From J038 sp034437535 (lineage in GTDB: Bacteria; Chloroflexota; Anaerolineae; Aggregatilineales; Phototrophicaceae), in contig DAOTTZ010000027.1 of NCBI GenBank assembly GCA_034437535.1, forward strand, positions 17,781-81,780: a DNA stretch of 64,000 bases. Direction: 5' to 3'. Position numbers and translations under genes: made by a program. The notes below the pieces were generated by a model. It was not told the DNA's origin, did not search any database, and saw only the letters and a program-made list of their open reading frames with translations. Positions within the stretch are counted from its first letter, which is position 1. Every line of letters begins with the position of its first letter. This document shows, one piece after another, positions 35,040 to 44,691 of this stretch.

Positions 35040-36224
35040 TCAAGGCAAAACGTAATCTCCAATGGCGCGGCACGCCAGTTGCACACCGAGCGGCAACACA
35101 TCCTCATCGAAATCAAACCGGGGGTGATGATGGCCGTAGGTCAGGCCGCGCTCGGCATTGGAAGACCCCAGGAAAAAGAAGACGCCCGGCACATCTTCCA
35201 GCACGTAAGACATATCTTCCGAGGCCATCGTCTTCTCCGCGATGACTTTATCCGCCCCCAGTGTCGCCTGGAAGATCGACCGTATACGCTTGGTCACATC
35301 CGGATCGTTCATCACCGGGATATTGGGATGGCGGATGTGAATATCGACCTCACAGCCGACCGACTCACAGACCGAAGTCGCCACCGAGCGAATGTGTTGT
35401 TCCAGCATCTCGCTGGTGTAGGCGTTAAACGTGCGGAATGTGCCGCCCAGCTTGACGTAAGACGGAATCGCGTTAAAGGCATGACTGCTGGACTCTACCG
35501 ATGTAACCGTCAGCACGACGGCCCCGGCCATCGCGTCCATCTTGCGCCCGACGATGGTATGCAATGCCGAGATCAACTGGCCGGTGCAAGAAACCGGATC
35601 AATAGCCGTATGAGGCATGGCGGCATGCCCGGCCACCCCACGCACCCGAAGATCAAAAAATGATGACCCGGCCATCATCGGCCCGGCAGACATGCTGACG
35701 GTGCCCAACGGCAACGTATTCCACAAGTGCAGGCCCAGGCTCACATCCGGGATGGGCGGATCGTCCAACACACCGTCTTTAATCATCGCCAACGCACCCC
35801 CCGCGCCCATTTCTTCCGCCGGTTGGAACATGAACTTGACGCGGCCTTGCAAGGACTCACGGTGGCGGCTCAAGACCCTGGCGACTCCGAGCGCAATCGC
35901 CACATGACCGTCGTGACCGCAGGCATGCATCTTACCGGCGACGGTCGATTTATACGGCACATCATTTTCTTCTTCAATCGGAAGCGCGTCCATATCTGCC
36001 CGCCAGAGGACGGTCGGGCCATCTGCCGCGCCCTCTAGCACCCCGACGACGCCCGTCTGCCCGATGCCAGTCTGCACTTCCAACCCGAACTGATTGAGTT
36101 TATCCGCCACGATACCGGCGGTGCGATGCACATCAAACCCCACTTCCGGGTGGCGGTGTAGATCACGCCGCCAATCCACCAGTTCGGGTCTTAACGCTTT
36201 CGCTTCCTCAGAAAAGTCAATCAC
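35040..36224 (-). CDS. M20-family amidohydrolase (first of tandem pair)
   Basis: A 394-aa dinuclear-metal amidohydrolase like N-acyl-amino-acid or hippurate hydrolases. Motifs: WRRDLHRHPEVGF, LWRADMDALPIEEEN, GKMHACGHDGHVAIALG and FQPAEEMGAGGA. The GTG start at 36224 has GAAGGA 6 nt upstream and lines up with the start of the paralogue; an ATG at 36254 would add ten residues. Its substrate could be an acyl amino acid or a peptide; sequence does not tell. Confidence 0.92.
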   Translation of the reverse strand: MIDFSEEAKALRPELVDWRRDLHRHPEVGFDVHRTAGIVADKLNQFGLEVQTGIGQTGVVGVLEGAADGPTVLWRADMDALPIEEENDVPYKSTVAGKMHACGHDGHVAIALGVARVLSRHRESLQGRVKFMFQPAEEMGAGGALAMIKDGVLDDPPIPDVSLGLHLWNTLPLGTVSMSAGPMMAGSSFFDLRVRGVAGHAAMPHTAIDPVSCTGQLISALHTIVGRKMDAMAGAVVLTVTSVESSSHAFNAIPSYVKLGGTFRTFNAYTSEMLEQHIRSVATSVCESVGCEVDIHIRHPNIPVMNDPDVTKRIRSIFQATLGADKVIAEKTMASEDMSYVLEDVPGVFFFLGSSNAERGLTYGHHHPRFDFDEDVLPLGVQLACRAIGDYVLP

Positions 36225-36299
36225 AATGTATCCTTCGACGTAATACGGGCGCATTACCGTTCATGATACATGCTTTTTGCTAATGCAAGCATTGATATT

Positions 36300-37469
36300 C
36301 TACAGTACATAATCACCGATGGCCGCCGCCCCCAGTGCCACTGCCAGCGGGAGCGCGTCTTCATCGAAATCAAACCGGGCGTGATGATGCGGGTAATCTT
36401 TACCATGCTCCGCACTTGCAGAGCCAACAAAAAAATACAGGCCCGGCACATCCTGCATAAAGAGCGATACATCTTCAGAAGCCATCGTCCGCATGTCCGC
36501 GTCGATCTGCTCCGGCGGGATCACCTGGGCAAAGGCGTCACGGGCACGGGCGGCCACCGTCGCATCATTGACGACCGGCACCGAAGCATGCCGCACCGTC
36601 ACCTGCACCCGACAACGCATGGCCTGGCCCATCGACTCGCAGATCTCATGGATGCGTTCGGTCGCCAGATCACGGGCGGCTACGCTATAAGTGCGGAGCG
36701 TCCCGGCCAGGGTCGCTTGCTCCGGGATGATGTTGTGCGCGTCGCTACCCGTCACCCGTGTGATCGATAACACCGCTGTCTCATCCGGGTCGATATTGCG
36801 GCTGACAATCGTCTGCAAAGCCACGACAATATGCGCGGCGCATACCACCGGGTCCTGGCTATCAGCGGGCATGGCGGCATGGCCGCCCTTACCGGTGATC
36901 GTCACGTCGATGAAGGACGAGCCGGCCATCATCGGCCCGGCCACCACCCCCACCTGGCCTACTGGGGCGTTGTTCCACAGGTGCAGGCCCAGGCTCACAT
37001 CCGGGCGCGGAGACTCCAGCACTCCGTCAGCGATCATGGCCGCCGCCCCGCTGACGATTTCCTCCGCCGGTTGGAAGACAAACTTGACACGGCCTTTCAG
37101 GTGGTCTTTCTGCTGGCAGAGCAGACGAGCGATCCCCAGCGCAATCGCCACATGGCCGTCATGGCCGCAGGCGTGCATCTTACCGGCGACGGTCGATTGA
37201 TACGGCACATCATTTTCTTCCTGGATGGGTAGCGCGTCCATATCCGCCCGCCAGAGGATGGTGGGGCCATCTGCCGCACCTTCCAGCACACCGACGACGC
37301 CCGTCTGCCCGATGCCCGGCTGGACTTCTAACCCCAGCCGGCTGAGTTCCTCCGCCACGATGCCAGCGGTTCGGGTTTCTTCAAAGGCCAGTTCCGGGTG
37401 GCGATGCAGATCTCGCCGCCGCTCGACCAATGCCGGACGGAGTTTGTCCGCTTCTGCTTTATAATCCAT
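36300..37469 (-). CDS. M20-family amidohydrolase (second of tandem pair)
   Basis: A 389-aa paralogue of the next gene, very similar over the whole length (shared stretches such as GIGQTGVVGVLEGAADGPT and HACGHDGHVAIALG). Differences concentrate in the dimerisation domain and around the active-site rim (for example AEEIVSGAAAMIADG against AEEMGAGGALAMIKDG), so the two may have different substrates. It lies 27 nt after the PIG-L gene and 75 nt before its paralogue. Confidence 0.92.
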   Translation of the reverse strand: MDYKAEADKLRPALVERRRDLHRHPELAFEETRTAGIVAEELSRLGLEVQPGIGQTGVVGVLEGAADGPTILWRADMDALPIQEENDVPYQSTVAGKMHACGHDGHVAIALGIARLLCQQKDHLKGRVKFVFQPAEEIVSGAAAMIADGVLESPRPDVSLGLHLWNNAPVGQVGVVAGPMMAGSSFIDVTITGKGGHAAMPADSQDPVVCAAHIVVALQTIVSRNIDPDETAVLSITRVTGSDAHNIIPEQATLAGTLRTYSVAARDLATERIHEICESMGQAMRCRVQVTVRHASVPVVNDATVAARARDAFAQVIPPEQIDADMRTMASEDVSLFMQDVPGLYFFVGSASAEHGKDYPHHHARFDFDEDALPLAVALGAAAIGDYVL

Positions 37470-37496
37470 GCCTCTATCCGTTCGTCTGCTTGCGGT

Positions 37497-38213
37497 TTAT
37501 GCCAGCGTAAACACCCGGAACGCCTCGATGTAACGGGGTGCGTCGTCCGGGGCGCGGGTATCGCGTGAGCGATTGCGGATGTTTTCCGCCATGCGCTCCA
37601 TATCGCTGATCTGGCTGACGTGTTCGCGCAGGGCGTTGATCTTGGTCTCGATGTGATGGCTGATGTCTACAAAATGAGACGCCTCTGCTGGCCCGGCCAG
37701 ATACAAATACCTGACCTTGTGCGTGCCAAGACCTTCGTCGCGCTCCATTTCCAGGTAATTCAAGCGATCCCGCGCCGTCGGGAAGACCGCCGCCATCGTG
37801 GTATCCCCTACCGCCCGATGATCCGGGTGGTTGATATACCCGCCGCCATACCAGAAGGCGGTCGGGTCGCAGGTGACGACCGTCTCCGGTTGCTTCAAAC
37901 GGATCAGCCGTGTGAGTTCCCGGCGCAGGGCCAACGTATGCATCACCTCACCATCCGGGTGGCGCAAAAAGACGACATCAACCGCCCCCAACACGGACGC
38001 GGCGGCGCGTTCTTCGGCCTCACGGATTTCGATCAGCCGAGCGTGGGTCATGGCCGGATCTTCACTGCCTTTGTCGCCACTGGTGACCAGCACCAGCAAG
38101 ACTTCGGCCCCTTCCGCCGCCCACCGGGCCAACGTCCCCCCGGCGAAAAATTCCGGGTCGTCGGGGTGAGCAAAAATGCCCATCACCCGACGGGGTTGTT
38201 CATCCGATGTCAT
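37497..38213 (-). CDS. PIG-L (LmbE)-family deacetylase
   Basis: A 238-aa Zn-dependent N-acetylglucosaminyl deacetylase-family protein. Metal motifs are AHPDDPEFFAGGT near the N-terminus and NHPDHRAVG in the middle. Members act in GPI, mycothiol and bacillithiol synthesis or on antibiotics. No bshA or bshC is nearby, so bacillithiol is not supported. The ATG overlaps the RicT stop by one base (TAATG). Confidence 0.9.
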   Translation of the reverse strand: MTSDEQPRRVMGIFAHPDDPEFFAGGTLARWAAEGAEVLLVLVTSGDKGSEDPAMTHARLIEIREAEERAAASVLGAVDVVFLRHPDGEVMHTLALRRELTRLIRLKQPETVVTCDPTAFWYGGGYINHPDHRAVGDTTMAAVFPTARDRLNYLEMERDEGLGTHKVRYLYLAGPAEASHFVDISHHIETKINALREHVSQISDMERMAENIRNRSRDTRAPDDAPRYIEAFRVFTLA

Positions 38214-39157
38214 TAATCGTCATCCTTGTTGATGCGATCCGCATTTCGTTTGCCCGGCGGTTGACCACAATCGCATTCGCCATCGCCGTGCTTGTCGCAA
38301 GGTTGTTTGGCTTTGCGTTCCAGTGCGCGGAGTTCTTCCAGCGGGATAATGTCTTCGCGGTGGAAGGTATGGCGGCCTTCTTCCGGCACGATCACCGTGA
38401 CGGTATCGGCCAACGGTTGCACGTCGATCACCTTGCCTTCACCCAGCGGCGTGCCGACCTTCTTATTTCGCTTGGGCAATTTCTTGCGGGCCTGCACATA
38501 TTGCTCATATTCATACACCAGGCAACAGCGCAAGCGGCCACACATGCCGGTGATCTCCGACGGGTTCAGGCTGATGCCCTGCACCTTCGCCATTTTGATC
38601 GAAATCGGGCTGAAGTCCGTCAGGAAGGTACTGCAACAGCGTAATTCACCGCAGGCACCATAGCCGCCCATCACCTTTGCCACATCACGCGGGCCGATCT
38701 GGCGCATCTCGACACGAGCGTCAAACTCATGTTTGAGCGCGTTCCATAATTTGCCGACGTTTACCTTTTGCTCGGCAGAATACAAAAATGTGACAACGGA
38801 GCCATCGTAATGATACTCCGCCTTGATGAACTTCACATCTTCATATTGGCCGATCTCCTGGGCCTTTTCCCGGCAGGTCACCAGGGCTTCTGGCTCTTTG
38901 GCCTGCCACTCCTGCCGGAGCATAAGATCACGCGGGGCGGCCAAACGGCTGATTGCCTTGTAATCTTTACGATCAGATTCCGCCACCCGGAAACCCATCA
39001 CCTGCCCCATGTTAAAGCCGCGTGTGGTCTCTACGATGACGAACTCACCCGGTTTAAGATCCGGGTATGCGCTGTAATCGAAATGATATAACTTGCCAAC
39101 TTCAGAAAATCGAATGCCAGCGACCATGCGTTGGCGTTCTGCTTCCATGTTTGTCAT
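38213..39157 (-). CDS. ricT: PSP1/RicT (YaaT)-family protein
   Basis: A 314-aa protein with the PSP1 domain. In B. subtilis RicT works with RicA and RicF and RNase Y in mRNA processing and binds an iron-sulfur cluster. Conserved cysteines are in GGYGACGELRCCSTFL and GMCGRLRCCLVYE; a second Cys group lies in the C-terminal tail (CDKHGDGECDCGQ). ATG 39157 has AGGGG 8 nt upstream and lies 14 nt from a promoter; an upstream frame extension to 39271 crosses that promoter and is unlikely. Confidence 0.92.
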   Translation of the reverse strand: MTNMEAERQRMVAGIRFSEVGKLYHFDYSAYPDLKPGEFVIVETTRGFNMGQVMGFRVAESDRKDYKAISRLAAPRDLMLRQEWQAKEPEALVTCREKAQEIGQYEDVKFIKAEYHYDGSVVTFLYSAEQKVNVGKLWNALKHEFDARVEMRQIGPRDVAKVMGGYGACGELRCCSTFLTDFSPISIKMAKVQGISLNPSEITGMCGRLRCCLVYEYEQYVQARKKLPKRNKKVGTPLGEGKVIDVQPLADTVTVIVPEEGRHTFHREDIIPLEELRALERKAKQPCDKHGDGECDCGQPPGKRNADRINKDDD

Positions 39158-39171
39158 AGAGAATACCCCTG

Positions 39172-39200
39172 AATATACAAGATCATCACTTATATGATAA
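39172..39200 (-). promoter_or_regulatory. Promoter of the ricT operon
   Basis: Minus strand: TTATCA (39195-39200), a 17-nt spacer, TATATT (39172-39177). It is divergent from the aspartokinase promoter 26 bp away. The -10 box lies only 14 bp from the start codon, so the 5' leader is very short. Confidence 0.5.
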
Positions 39201-39226
39201 CACGGGTAGCCCCCCTCCCGGCAATA

Positions 39227-39255
39227 TTGACAAATAGACTCCCCGGTGCTACGCT
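39227..39255 (+). promoter_or_regulatory. Promoter of the aspartokinase gene
   Basis: TTGACA at 39227-39232, a 17-nt spacer, TACGCT at 39250-39255. The start codon is 39 nt further on. Confidence 0.6.
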
Positions 39256-39294
39256 GACGAGGTTTGTTCACTGGCCCTCATATTAAAGTAGCCG

Positions 39295-40704
39295 ATGAGT
39301 ACAATCACGATGAAATTTGGCGGCGGTTCTGTCGCCACGACAACCGCGCTTACACAAGTCGTCGGCATTATCCTACAAGCCCGCGAACGATGGGATAACC
39401 TCGTCGTGGTCGCTTCCGCCCTGGAAGGAGTCACGGACTCACTCATCGAGGCGGCCCAACTGGCCCAAATCAGCAACCAGCGGGGCTACCGGCGCATCGT
39501 CGCCACCATCCGCACCCGGCATCTGTCGCTGGCGGAAGCCTTGCCACTCAGCATTGACAAACGAACCGCCCTCCAGGCCGATATTGACCAATTACTATTT
39601 GATATGCTGGCCCTGTGCGAAGCTCTATCGGAAAATTACGCCGACGACCACCGGGTGGACCCGGCCCAACAGGACGCGATCATCGGCACCGGGGAAAAAT
39701 TGGCGGCCCGCATCATCGCCGCTCTGCTTCGAGAAAACGACCTGCGCGGGGTCGCCCTGGATACCACACAACTGATTATCACAGATGATACCTTCGGCAA
39801 CGCCCTGCCAGACATGGAGGCGACCGGCCAACGCATCCGCGAGACGTTAATCCCGATGCTGGCCCGCGATATTATCCCGGTCATCACCGGCTTCATCGGT
39901 GGGACGCCCGACGGCCAGCCGACCACCCTCGGACGCGGCGGCAGTGATTATTCCGCGTCCATTTTGGCGGCCAGCACCCAGGCCGAGGAATTATGGTTGT
40001 GGGCCGATGTCGATGGACTGATGACGGCAGACCCGCATCAACTGCCAGATGCCCGGGTGATTCCGTCGCTATCGTACAGCGAGGTCTCTGAACTGGCATA
40101 CTTCGGCGCGAAGATCCTGCACCCGCGCATGGTCAAGCCATTACGCGAAAACGGCATCCCGTTGATCGTCAAGAATGTATTCAAGCCACAACAACCCGGC
40201 ACCCGCATCCACAAGAGCACCAGTGATGAAGGCGTTTACATCAAAGCCGTCACATCGATCAGTGGCATTGCACTGCGCCAGAATGACAATCGCCCGCTAC
40301 AAGACATCATCGGGCTGGTGAATGCGGTGTTTACACAGACGATCAAGACTGAGACCGAAGTCATGATTACCGCGCAATCCGCCCAGAGTACACTCCTGAC
40401 GTTTGTCGTCCCGACACATGCCGGGCCAGACGCGACCCGTAACGTGGAAGCCGCCTTGCGGGCCATGTTGGATGAAAAGCTCCAGCATGATAAATGGCAG
40501 GTGCAACCAGTGGTCATCCTGACGGTGATCGCGGCGTTGATGAACCGCAATCCCGCACGGATTAGCACGATCTTTAACGCCCTGGACGATATTCCCATGC
40601 TAGGATTATCACAGGGGCCGTCGAGTTGTTCGCTCTCCCTGGTGCTGGATCCGCAACAGATTGATCTGGCATTAGAACGCTTACACCCGTTAACCGACGC
40701 CTGA
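39295..40704 (+). CDS. Aspartokinase
   Basis: Phosphorylates aspartate in the first step to Lys, Met, Thr and diaminopimelate. The 469-aa monofunctional enzyme has an amino acid kinase domain (GTGEKLAARI, TTLGRGGSDYSASILAA, FGAKILHPRMVKPLRENGIP) and two C-terminal ACT domains for feedback control. The first motif, normally KFGGTSV, reads KFGGGSV (Gly11 for Thr). This lies at the nucleotide phosphate-binding strand and is unusual. It has its own promoter; the membrane glycosyltransferase follows after 30 nt. No asd or dap gene is adjacent. Confidence 0.92.
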   Translation: MSTITMKFGGGSVATTTALTQVVGIILQARERWDNLVVVASALEGVTDSLIEAAQLAQISNQRGYRRIVATIRTRHLSLAEALPLSIDKRTALQADIDQLLFDMLALCEALSENYADDHRVDPAQQDAIIGTGEKLAARIIAALLRENDLRGVALDTTQLIITDDTFGNALPDMEATGQRIRETLIPMLARDIIPVITGFIGGTPDGQPTTLGRGGSDYSASILAASTQAEELWLWADVDGLMTADPHQLPDARVIPSLSYSEVSELAYFGAKILHPRMVKPLRENGIPLIVKNVFKPQQPGTRIHKSTSDEGVYIKAVTSISGIALRQNDNRPLQDIIGLVNAVFTQTIKTETEVMITAQSAQSTLLTFVVPTHAGPDATRNVEAALRAMLDEKLQHDKWQVQPVVILTVIAALMNRNPARISTIFNALDDIPMLGLSQGPSSCSLSLVLDPQQIDLALERLHPLTDA

Positions 40705-40734
40705 AGATGTGTAATTTTCATCACGGAGATCTTG

Positions 40735-42372
40735 ATGGACAAACGACTGCGCTATGGGTTGGCATTGCTGATCTTCGTCCTGGCCCTGGTGCCACGCATA
40801 ACAACCCGCACCCATACCAACGCGGATGAGTCGGCCCATTGGGTTGGTCGCTCCGAACAATTCCTGGACGCATTGCGGACTGGCGACATCGAACAGACCG
40901 CCCAGGCATTTCATCCCGGTGTGATTACCATGTGGTCGGGTGCGCTGGGCATCATCATCGAAGAAGCCCGCTTCGGCCCGGAACACAGCGATCATTACGA
41001 GTTCAACATCCGGATCATCTACTCGTTACTCTCTGCGTTGAGCATTCCCATCAGCTTTTTGTTGTTGATACGCTTGTTTTCACTCAACATCGCGTTGATC
41101 GTCTCGATCTTGTGGGCGTTTGATCCTTATTTGATCGAACATGGAAGCATCCTGCATGTTGATGGGCTTTCGACGTCGTTTATGTTCATCTCGTTTTTGC
41201 TCGGTCTGGTCGCGCTCAAGCTGGATGAACATCCTTATCGGTATCACATCGACGATCAAATCCGCTGGCGATGGTGGATCGCGTCGGCGGTCTTCGGCGG
41301 GTTGGCAACCCTGACCAAATTCACATCCTTATCAGTGATCGGCATCCTGGGGATGCTGGCCCTGGTGCTGAATTATCGCCGGATCTCCTGGCGGCGGATC
41401 TACGTCCAAATATGGCCGTTCATCGCGTGGGGCTTGATCGCGCTGGTGGTGATCTTCGCGCTCTACCCGGCGTTATGGGGCCTGCACTTTGACGCGGTAT
41501 TCGCCCGGTTGGATCGCGGCTTTGAGGCGGCCTTCGAAGGACACTTTAACTTTTTCCTGGGCGAGCAGACCATCCAGCCGGGGCCGCTTTATTATCTGGT
41601 AGGGGTGTTGTATCGTGTGACGCCGTTCGTGTTGATCGGGGTGTTGATCTCGCCGGTTGCCCTGTGGGCTAATCATCAAAAGCGGTATCAAGAGCGCATG
41701 ATGGGCCTGTTTCTCTATGTGGTGTTGTTCACCGCGCTGATGCTCATCCAGCGCAAACAACAAGAGCGATACCTTCTGCCGATCTTCCCGGTTTTGCTGG
41801 TGTTCGCCGCGTTCGGCCTGGAATGGTTGGCGAAGCGGGCCGCGCCACTGGTAGCCCGTTTCACACCGCCGCGCCCGATCTACGGGTATGCCCTGCTGAC
41901 TGCGCTTGTCATCGGCCTGTGGGCCATCTACCATCCGTATCTACGGGCTTATTACAACCCGTTATTGGGCGGCGGCGCGACCGCTGTTGAGATTATCCGT
42001 GTCGGGTCAGGCGAAGGACTCGATCAAGCGGCGGATTGGATCGAAAGCCGGGAAGACGATCCCTGCTCTCTCGGCATCGTCTCACCCTATTCTGCTGTGG
42101 TGGAAGACGCGCTACCGTGTACCCGCATCACTGATATGGGGCAATGGCCGCAAGGGATGCCCGACGCCGATTATGCCTTCTTTTACATCTCACATCAGCA
42201 ACGTGGCTTTTATGGCATCCTGGATGAAGCATTTGAAACGCTCGAACCGGTTTACACGGTCTGGATTCAATCGATCCCTTATGTCGAGATTTACGATCTG
42301 CGAGAGACACCGCCGGATATTGATTATTCGATCCTGGAAGAAGCCGGCTATGAAATCCGGCAGGGCAACTAA
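40735..42372 (+). CDS. GT39-like polytopic glycosyltransferase
   Basis: A 545-aa protein with about ten to twelve hydrophobic helices and a soluble C-terminal part (~420-545). The first outer loop has the Asp-Glu pair typical of lipid-linked-sugar transferases (NADESAHWVGR, residues ~24-34), as in protein mannosyltransferase/ArnT enzymes. It likely moves a sugar from a lipid carrier to a lipid or protein on the outer face. GGAG precedes ATG 40735. It converges with the GT2 gene, whose product may make the polyprenyl-sugar donor. Confidence 0.85.
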   Translation: MDKRLRYGLALLIFVLALVPRITTRTHTNADESAHWVGRSEQFLDALRTGDIEQTAQAFHPGVITMWSGALGIIIEEARFGPEHSDHYEFNIRIIYSLLSALSIPISFLLLIRLFSLNIALIVSILWAFDPYLIEHGSILHVDGLSTSFMFISFLLGLVALKLDEHPYRYHIDDQIRWRWWIASAVFGGLATLTKFTSLSVIGILGMLALVLNYRRISWRRIYVQIWPFIAWGLIALVVIFALYPALWGLHFDAVFARLDRGFEAAFEGHFNFFLGEQTIQPGPLYYLVGVLYRVTPFVLIGVLISPVALWANHQKRYQERMMGLFLYVVLFTALMLIQRKQQERYLLPIFPVLLVFAAFGLEWLAKRAAPLVARFTPPRPIYGYALLTALVIGLWAIYHPYLRAYYNPLLGGGATAVEIIRVGSGEGLDQAADWIESREDDPCSLGIVSPYSAVVEDALPCTRITDMGQWPQGMPDADYAFFYISHQQRGFYGILDEAFETLEPVYTVWIQSIPYVEIYDLRETPPDIDYSILEEAGYEIRQGN

Positions 42373-42373
42373 A

Positions 42374-43333
42374 TCACCGGGCTTGGTCGCGCTCGTGCCT
42401 GGGTAACGTTTGTAACACTGTATCGAATGGATCTCGGTTACGCTGGATGTAAGACGCCAGCAATTCCGCGATCAAGCCGGTGGTAATCAACTGCACGCCA
42501 AGCACCATCAACAGCACACCGAGCAACAGCAAGGGGCGTTCACTCAGCGGGCCGAGGCCCTGCACCCATTGCACCGCCAGGATAACGTTAATCACCAACC
42601 CAAGCATAAACAACACCGCGCCAATGCCGCCGAATAAATGCAAGGGCTTGCGGCTGTAGCGCGTCAGGAAAAGCACGGTCAGCAAATCCAACCCGCCACT
42701 GAGCAACCGGCCCGGCCCATACTTCGACCTCCCGTATTCGCGTTTGTGATGCTGTACCGGGATCTCCGCGATGCTAAAGCCGGCATCATGGGCCAGCACC
42801 GGGATGTAACGATGCAGATCACCGTATAGGTTCAAGCTATGCACACAATCCGCCCGGTACATCTTCAAGCCGCTGTTCATATCCCGCAGTCGAACACCGC
42901 TCAACCAGGCGGTGAAGCCGTTGGCGATCTTGGATGGCAGAGTCTTGGAGATGGGATCTTGCCGGTTTTGCTTCCACCCGCTGACAATATCGTACCCTTC
43001 GTTGAGTTTTTCCAGCAGACGCGGGATCTCGGCGGGGTCGTCTTGCAGGTCGGCGTCCATCGTCATGACGACGGCCCCGCGTGCCATCTGGAAGCCAACG
43101 GCCAATGCCTGACTCTTGCCGAAGTTGCGCCGCTGGATCGCCACGACGACGTTATCCTGTGCCGCGTGCAGGTCTTTCAGCACCTCGGTTGATCCATCAC
43201 GACTGCCATCATCGATAAAGACGATTTCCCAGCGCAGGCCAAGCGGGACGACGACAGCGGTAATCCGTTCGTGCAAGATCGTCAGGCTTTCGACTTCGTT
43301 ATAAACCGGGACGATGATCGATAGGTCAAGCAT
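42374..43333 (-). CDS. GT2 glycosyltransferase (DPM1/GtrB-like, membrane-bound)
   Basis: A 319-aa GT-A transferase: LSIIVPVYNEVESLTILHE, FIDDGSRDGSTEVLKDL, the DXD region MTMDADLQDDP and SGWKQNRQDP. Two C-terminal helices (~232-300) anchor it. The family makes polyprenyl-phosphate sugars at the inner face, fitting the convergent GT39-like gene. ATG 43333 follows the glnA stop, with GGGGAG inside the glnA end; longer frames run into glnA. It is the last gene of the aro operon strand, and whether it belongs functionally is doubtful. Confidence 0.9.
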   Translation of the reverse strand: MLDLSIIVPVYNEVESLTILHERITAVVVPLGLRWEIVFIDDGSRDGSTEVLKDLHAAQDNVVVAIQRRNFGKSQALAVGFQMARGAVVMTMDADLQDDPAEIPRLLEKLNEGYDIVSGWKQNRQDPISKTLPSKIANGFTAWLSGVRLRDMNSGLKMYRADCVHSLNLYGDLHRYIPVLAHDAGFSIAEIPVQHHKREYGRSKYGPGRLLSGGLDLLTVLFLTRYSRKPLHLFGGIGAVLFMLGLVINVILAVQWVQGLGPLSERPLLLLGVLLMVLGVQLITTGLIAELLASYIQRNRDPFDTVLQTLPRHERDQAR

Positions 43334-43334
43334 A

Positions 43335-44669
43335 TCAGTATCTCCCCAGGTAACGGTCGATTTCCCATTGTGTGACATGCTGATTATAGGCATCGAATTC
43401 TTGTTGCTTGGCCTCGATGAAGCGGTCGCTGATGTACGGCCCCAATGCCTCCCGCATGACATCATCGGCCCGGAGTGCGTCCAGTGCTTCGCCCAATGTG
43501 GTCGGTAGCATTTCGACCTTTCGCAGGCGGCTCCGGCTCTGGCCTAGCAGAGTCTCCTCCAGCGGATCTGGCAAGGTCATCTGATGCCGGATGCCATCCA
43601 ACCCGGCGCGGAGCATGACCGCCGCCGCCAGGTACGGGTTACTGCTTGGGTCCGGACAGCGTAGTTCCAGCCGGGCGTGTTCGGTACGGCCATCGGCAAT
43701 CCCCGGCACACGGATCAAAGCCGAGCGGTTGACATGCGCCCAACTGACATAAACCGGGGCTTCGAAGCTCTTGCCCAACCGTTTATAACTGTTGACCAAT
43801 GGAGCCAGCACCGCTGTCATGGCACGGGCATGATACAGTTGCCCGGCCAGGAAATGCCGCGCAATCTGCGATAACCCGTATTCATGATCGGGATCACTGA
43901 ATAGATTGGCGCCGGTCTGGGCATCGTGCAGGCTTTGATGCGTGTGCAAGCCGGAACCGGGCCGGCCAGCGATAGGACGCGGCATGAAGGTACAAAAGAT
44001 CTCCTGTGCCTGGGCCACCGTGCGGAGCGCGACCTTGGCCGTGAGCATGGCATCTGCACTGTTCAGGGCGTGGTCATAGGCGAACTCAAACTCGTGCTGG
44101 CCGGGGCCGATCTCCGAATGGGTGGAATGCACCCGGATCCCAAGCTGATCGAGTGCGGTCATCATCGCCCGGCGTAATTTACCGGAGTGCTCCGGCGGCA
44201 ATTCAAAATACCCAGAGCGGTCGTAATCCTGCCCGACGAGTGGCCGTCCCCGTTCATCCAGCCGGAAGAGAAAGAATTCCATCTCCATGCCGGTCTTGAA
44301 GGTGTAGCCTAGCATCTCGGCTTCTTCCAAAGCGCGGATGAGCATAATACGTGGATCCCCGATGAAGGCTTCGCCCTGGGGGGTGTGGGCGTTGCAGATG
44401 ATGCGGGCCTGTCGCTCGTCGGGATCTCCCCAGGGCAACAGGCGGAACGTCGCCAGGTCGGGCACCAGTTCCATATCACTTTCGGCCACCCGGGCGAATC
44501 CATCAATCGAAGAGCCGTCGAAGTGGGTACCGTGTTCGATCACATCGGCCAGCTTCTCCACCGGCACGGTGACGCCCTTAATCACCCCCAGAATATCGGT
44601 AAACCACAGGTCGATCCAGCGGACGTTATGTTGTTCTACCGTTGCGAAAATGTCGTCTCTGTCGCTCAT
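43335..44669 (-). CDS. glnA: Glutamine synthetase type I
   Basis: Makes glutamine from Glu, ammonia and ATP. The 444-aa length and the lack of an NLYDLPP-type adenylylation site indicate the GSI-alpha class, controlled by feedback rather than adenylylation. Motifs: FTDILGVIKGVTVPVEKL, DGSSIDGFARVAESDM, GPGQHEFEF, RPGSGLHTHQSLHD and RLELRCPDPSSNPYLA. It follows aroQ by 22 nt, which is unusual; glutamine is the amide donor for TrpE-TrpG upstream, so co-expression could make sense. Confidence 0.94.
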   Translation of the reverse strand: MSDRDDIFATVEQHNVRWIDLWFTDILGVIKGVTVPVEKLADVIEHGTHFDGSSIDGFARVAESDMELVPDLATFRLLPWGDPDERQARIICNAHTPQGEAFIGDPRIMLIRALEEAEMLGYTFKTGMEMEFFLFRLDERGRPLVGQDYDRSGYFELPPEHSGKLRRAMMTALDQLGIRVHSTHSEIGPGQHEFEFAYDHALNSADAMLTAKVALRTVAQAQEIFCTFMPRPIAGRPGSGLHTHQSLHDAQTGANLFSDPDHEYGLSQIARHFLAGQLYHARAMTAVLAPLVNSYKRLGKSFEAPVYVSWAHVNRSALIRVPGIADGRTEHARLELRCPDPSSNPYLAAAVMLRAGLDGIRHQMTLPDPLEETLLGQSRSRLRKVEMLPTTLGEALDALRADDVMREALGPYISDRFIEAKQQEFDAYNQHVTQWEIDRYLGRY

Positions 44670-44691
44670 GTTGATCTCGTTTATTTCGCGT

